From NCBI GenBank assembly GCA_002491245.1, contig DKVO01000008.1, forward strand, positions 1-8,642: 8,642 bases of DNA, read 5' to 3'. Positions within the stretch are counted from its first letter, which is position 1. Each line of letters starts with the position of its first letter. Shown in pieces: positions 6,111 through 8,642 of the stretch. The stretch comes from Porphyromonadaceae bacterium UBA7176 (GTDB lineage Bacteria; Bacteroidota; Bacteroidia; Bacteroidales; Muribaculaceae). The position numbers and the translations under genes were made by a program. The notes beneath the pieces were generated by a model. The model was not told the DNA's origin and did not search any database. It saw nothing but the letters and a program-made list of their open reading frames with translations.

Positions 6111-6500
6111 ATGCCAACTATTCAGCAATTAGTACGCAAAGGACGCGTGGCTTTGGTGGACAAGAGCAAGAGCCCTGCTCTTGACAGCTGCCCCCAGCGC
6201 CGCGGCGTGTGTGTGCGTGTGTACACCACCACCCCCAAGAAACCTAACTCGGCAATGCGTAAAGTAGCGCGTGTCCGTCTCACCAACGGAAAGGAAGTCA
6301 ACTCCTATATCCCCGGTGAAGGCCACAACCTGCAGGAGCACTCTATCGTACTCGTGCGTGGTGGTCGTGTTAAGGATCTTCCTGGTGTACGTTACCACAT
6401 CGTCCGTGGCACCCTCGATACCGCAGGTGTCAAAGACCGCACACAGCGTCGCTCCAAATACGGAGCCAAGCGACCCAAGGCCGGTGCTGCCAAGAAGTAA
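6111..6500 (+). CDS. rpsL: 30S ribosomal protein S12
   Basis: A 129-residue S12 of the 30S subunit decoding centre. Conserved blocks are present: PTIQQLVRKGR, CPQRRGVCVRVYTTTPKKPNSAMRK and VRGGRVKDLPGVRYHIVRG. Lysines at 43 and 88 and proline 91, positions where changes classically give streptomycin resistance or dependence in E. coli, are all the wild-type residues. Aspartate 89, the methylthiolation site in E. coli, is present. The C-terminus carries a short A/K-rich extension. It is the first gene of the str operon; the ATG at 6111 follows an A-rich leader without a Shine-Dalgarno sequence, as is normal in this phylum. Confidence 0.98.
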   Translation: MPTIQQLVRKGRVALVDKSKSPALDSCPQRRGVCVRVYTTTPKKPNSAMRKVARVRLTNGKEVNSYIPGEGHNLQEHSIVLVRGGRVKDLPGVRYHIVRGTLDTAGVKDRTQRRSKYGAKRPKAGAAKK

Positions 6501-6681
6501 TTCGTCATCATGTATGACGGGTGAAGTTATCTTATAGCACCCGAGTAAACTTTTTATTAACTCGTTTTTGCATTTCTTGCAGCTATCTTATGGTTGAGTA
6601 AGCCCGACGTCAGCGGACGCGGCTGAAGAATGACGAAGCAAGCAACCAAGCAATCAAAAACATCAACACAGACACTCTAAA
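6501..6681 (+). promoter_or_regulatory. rpsL-rpsG intercistronic region with potential RNA structure
   Basis: The 181-nt gap is long for adjacent ribosomal genes. It holds a 6-bp hairpin CGTCAT/ATGACG (6503-6519), a CGAGT/ACTCG hairpin followed by five T (6542-6569) and a hairpin AGCC/GGCT enclosing CGTC-AGCG-GACG (6601-6624). Bases 6501-6508 are also complementary to 6630-6637, so the first hairpin could be replaced by a long-range helix. A poor promoter match (TTTG 6567-6570, TATGGTTG 6589-6596, 18-bp spacer) is also present. In E. coli this gap is where S7 binds to repress translation; a similar role is possible but unproven here. Confidence 0.45.
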
Positions 6682-7158
6682 ATGAGAAAGTCAAAACCTA
6701 AAAAACGGCTCATCCTTCCCGATCCCGTTTACGGCGACGTCCGTGTGACAAAATTTGTCAATCACCTGATGTTCGACGGCAAGAAGAATACTGCGTTTAC
6801 AATCTTCTATTCCGCCCTCGAGACTGTGAAGTCTAAACTCCCCAACGAAGAGCTTGGCGCTCTCGATATCTGGAAAAAGGCTCTCGAAAATGTAACTCCG
6901 CAAGTCGAAGTGAAGAGCCGCCGTGTGGGTGGTGCAACATTTCAGGTTCCTACCGAAATCCGTGCCGACCGCAAGGAGTCTATATCAATGAAAAATCTTA
7001 TATCCTACGCCCGTAAACGTGGCGGTAAGACTATGGCCGACAAACTCGCTGCCGAAATAGTTGACGCTTTCAACAATCAGGGTGGTGCGTTCAAACGCAA
7101 GGAGGATATGCATAAAATGGCCGAGGCCAACCGTGCTTTCGCCCACTTCCGCTTCTAA
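6682..7158 (+). CDS. rpsG: 30S ribosomal protein S7
   Basis: A 158-residue S7, the primary binding protein of the 16S rRNA 3' domain. Recognisable are PDPVYGDVRVTKFVNHLMFDG near the N-terminus, the central KSRRVGGATFQVPTEIR and the C-terminal HKMAEANRAFAHFRF. Length and motifs fit the shorter bacterial form. The ATG at 6682 gives the expected start MRKSKPKKR. It lies 181 bp after rpsL and 36 bp before fusA, the classic str order. Confidence 0.98.
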   Translation: MRKSKPKKRLILPDPVYGDVRVTKFVNHLMFDGKKNTAFTIFYSALETVKSKLPNEELGALDIWKKALENVTPQVEVKSRRVGGATFQVPTEIRADRKESISMKNLISYARKRGGKTMADKLAAEIVDAFNNQGGAFKRKEDMHKMAEANRAFAHFRF

Positions 7159-7194
7159 GCGATTTTCCGTTGAATATATCACTTGCACAACAAA

Positions 7195-8642
<1,448 letters not shown>

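Overview
The window looks like chromosomal core sequence from a member of the Bacteroidota, most likely order Bacteroidales; family Muribaculaceae is possible, but I cannot prove it. Four things point there: promoters of the TTTG-N19/20-TAnnTTTG type, A-rich leaders without clear Shine-Dalgarno sequences, a DnaK ending in DVDFEEVK, and an AAA/DUF4143 ATPase of a kind very common in this order.

Layout. 1-281 has no gene. It carries a second copy of the last codons of dnaK and of the dnaK terminator. 282-1490 (minus) is an AAA ATPase with a C-terminal nuclease-like domain and its own promoter, and appears more AT-rich than its neighbours. 1671-3590 (minus) is dnaK. 3591-3746 is a divergent promoter region. 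3747-5363 (plus) is an ABC-F ATPase of the YbiT type, followed 23 bp later by a small Dabb-domain protein (5387-5683) and a strong terminator. 5771-6110 has no gene but holds the promoter and structured leader of the str operon: rpsL (6111-6500), rpsG (6682-7158) and fusA (from 7195, cut by the window end).

Functional theme. Protein synthesis and folding dominate: ribosomal proteins S12 and S7, elongation factor G, a probable ribosome-associated ABC-F factor and the DnaK chaperone. The ATPase gene is the outlier.

Main points of interest. (1) The ATPase gene lies between two related copies of the dnaK 3' end plus terminator (about 81-176 and 1591-1688). This looks like a small cassette integrated at the dnaK 3' end that restored the gene. 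The two terminators differ by paired, compensatory changes, so they probably diverged in different lineages or long ago. (2) The ABC-F protein is strikingly asymmetric: all the residues expected of one ATP site are intact, and nearly all those of the other are replaced. (3) dnaK has a sigma-54-like promoter candidate. (4) The rpsL leader and the rpsL-rpsG gap both contain substantial predicted RNA structure. No CRISPR array, tRNA, rRNA, transposase or integrase is visible.
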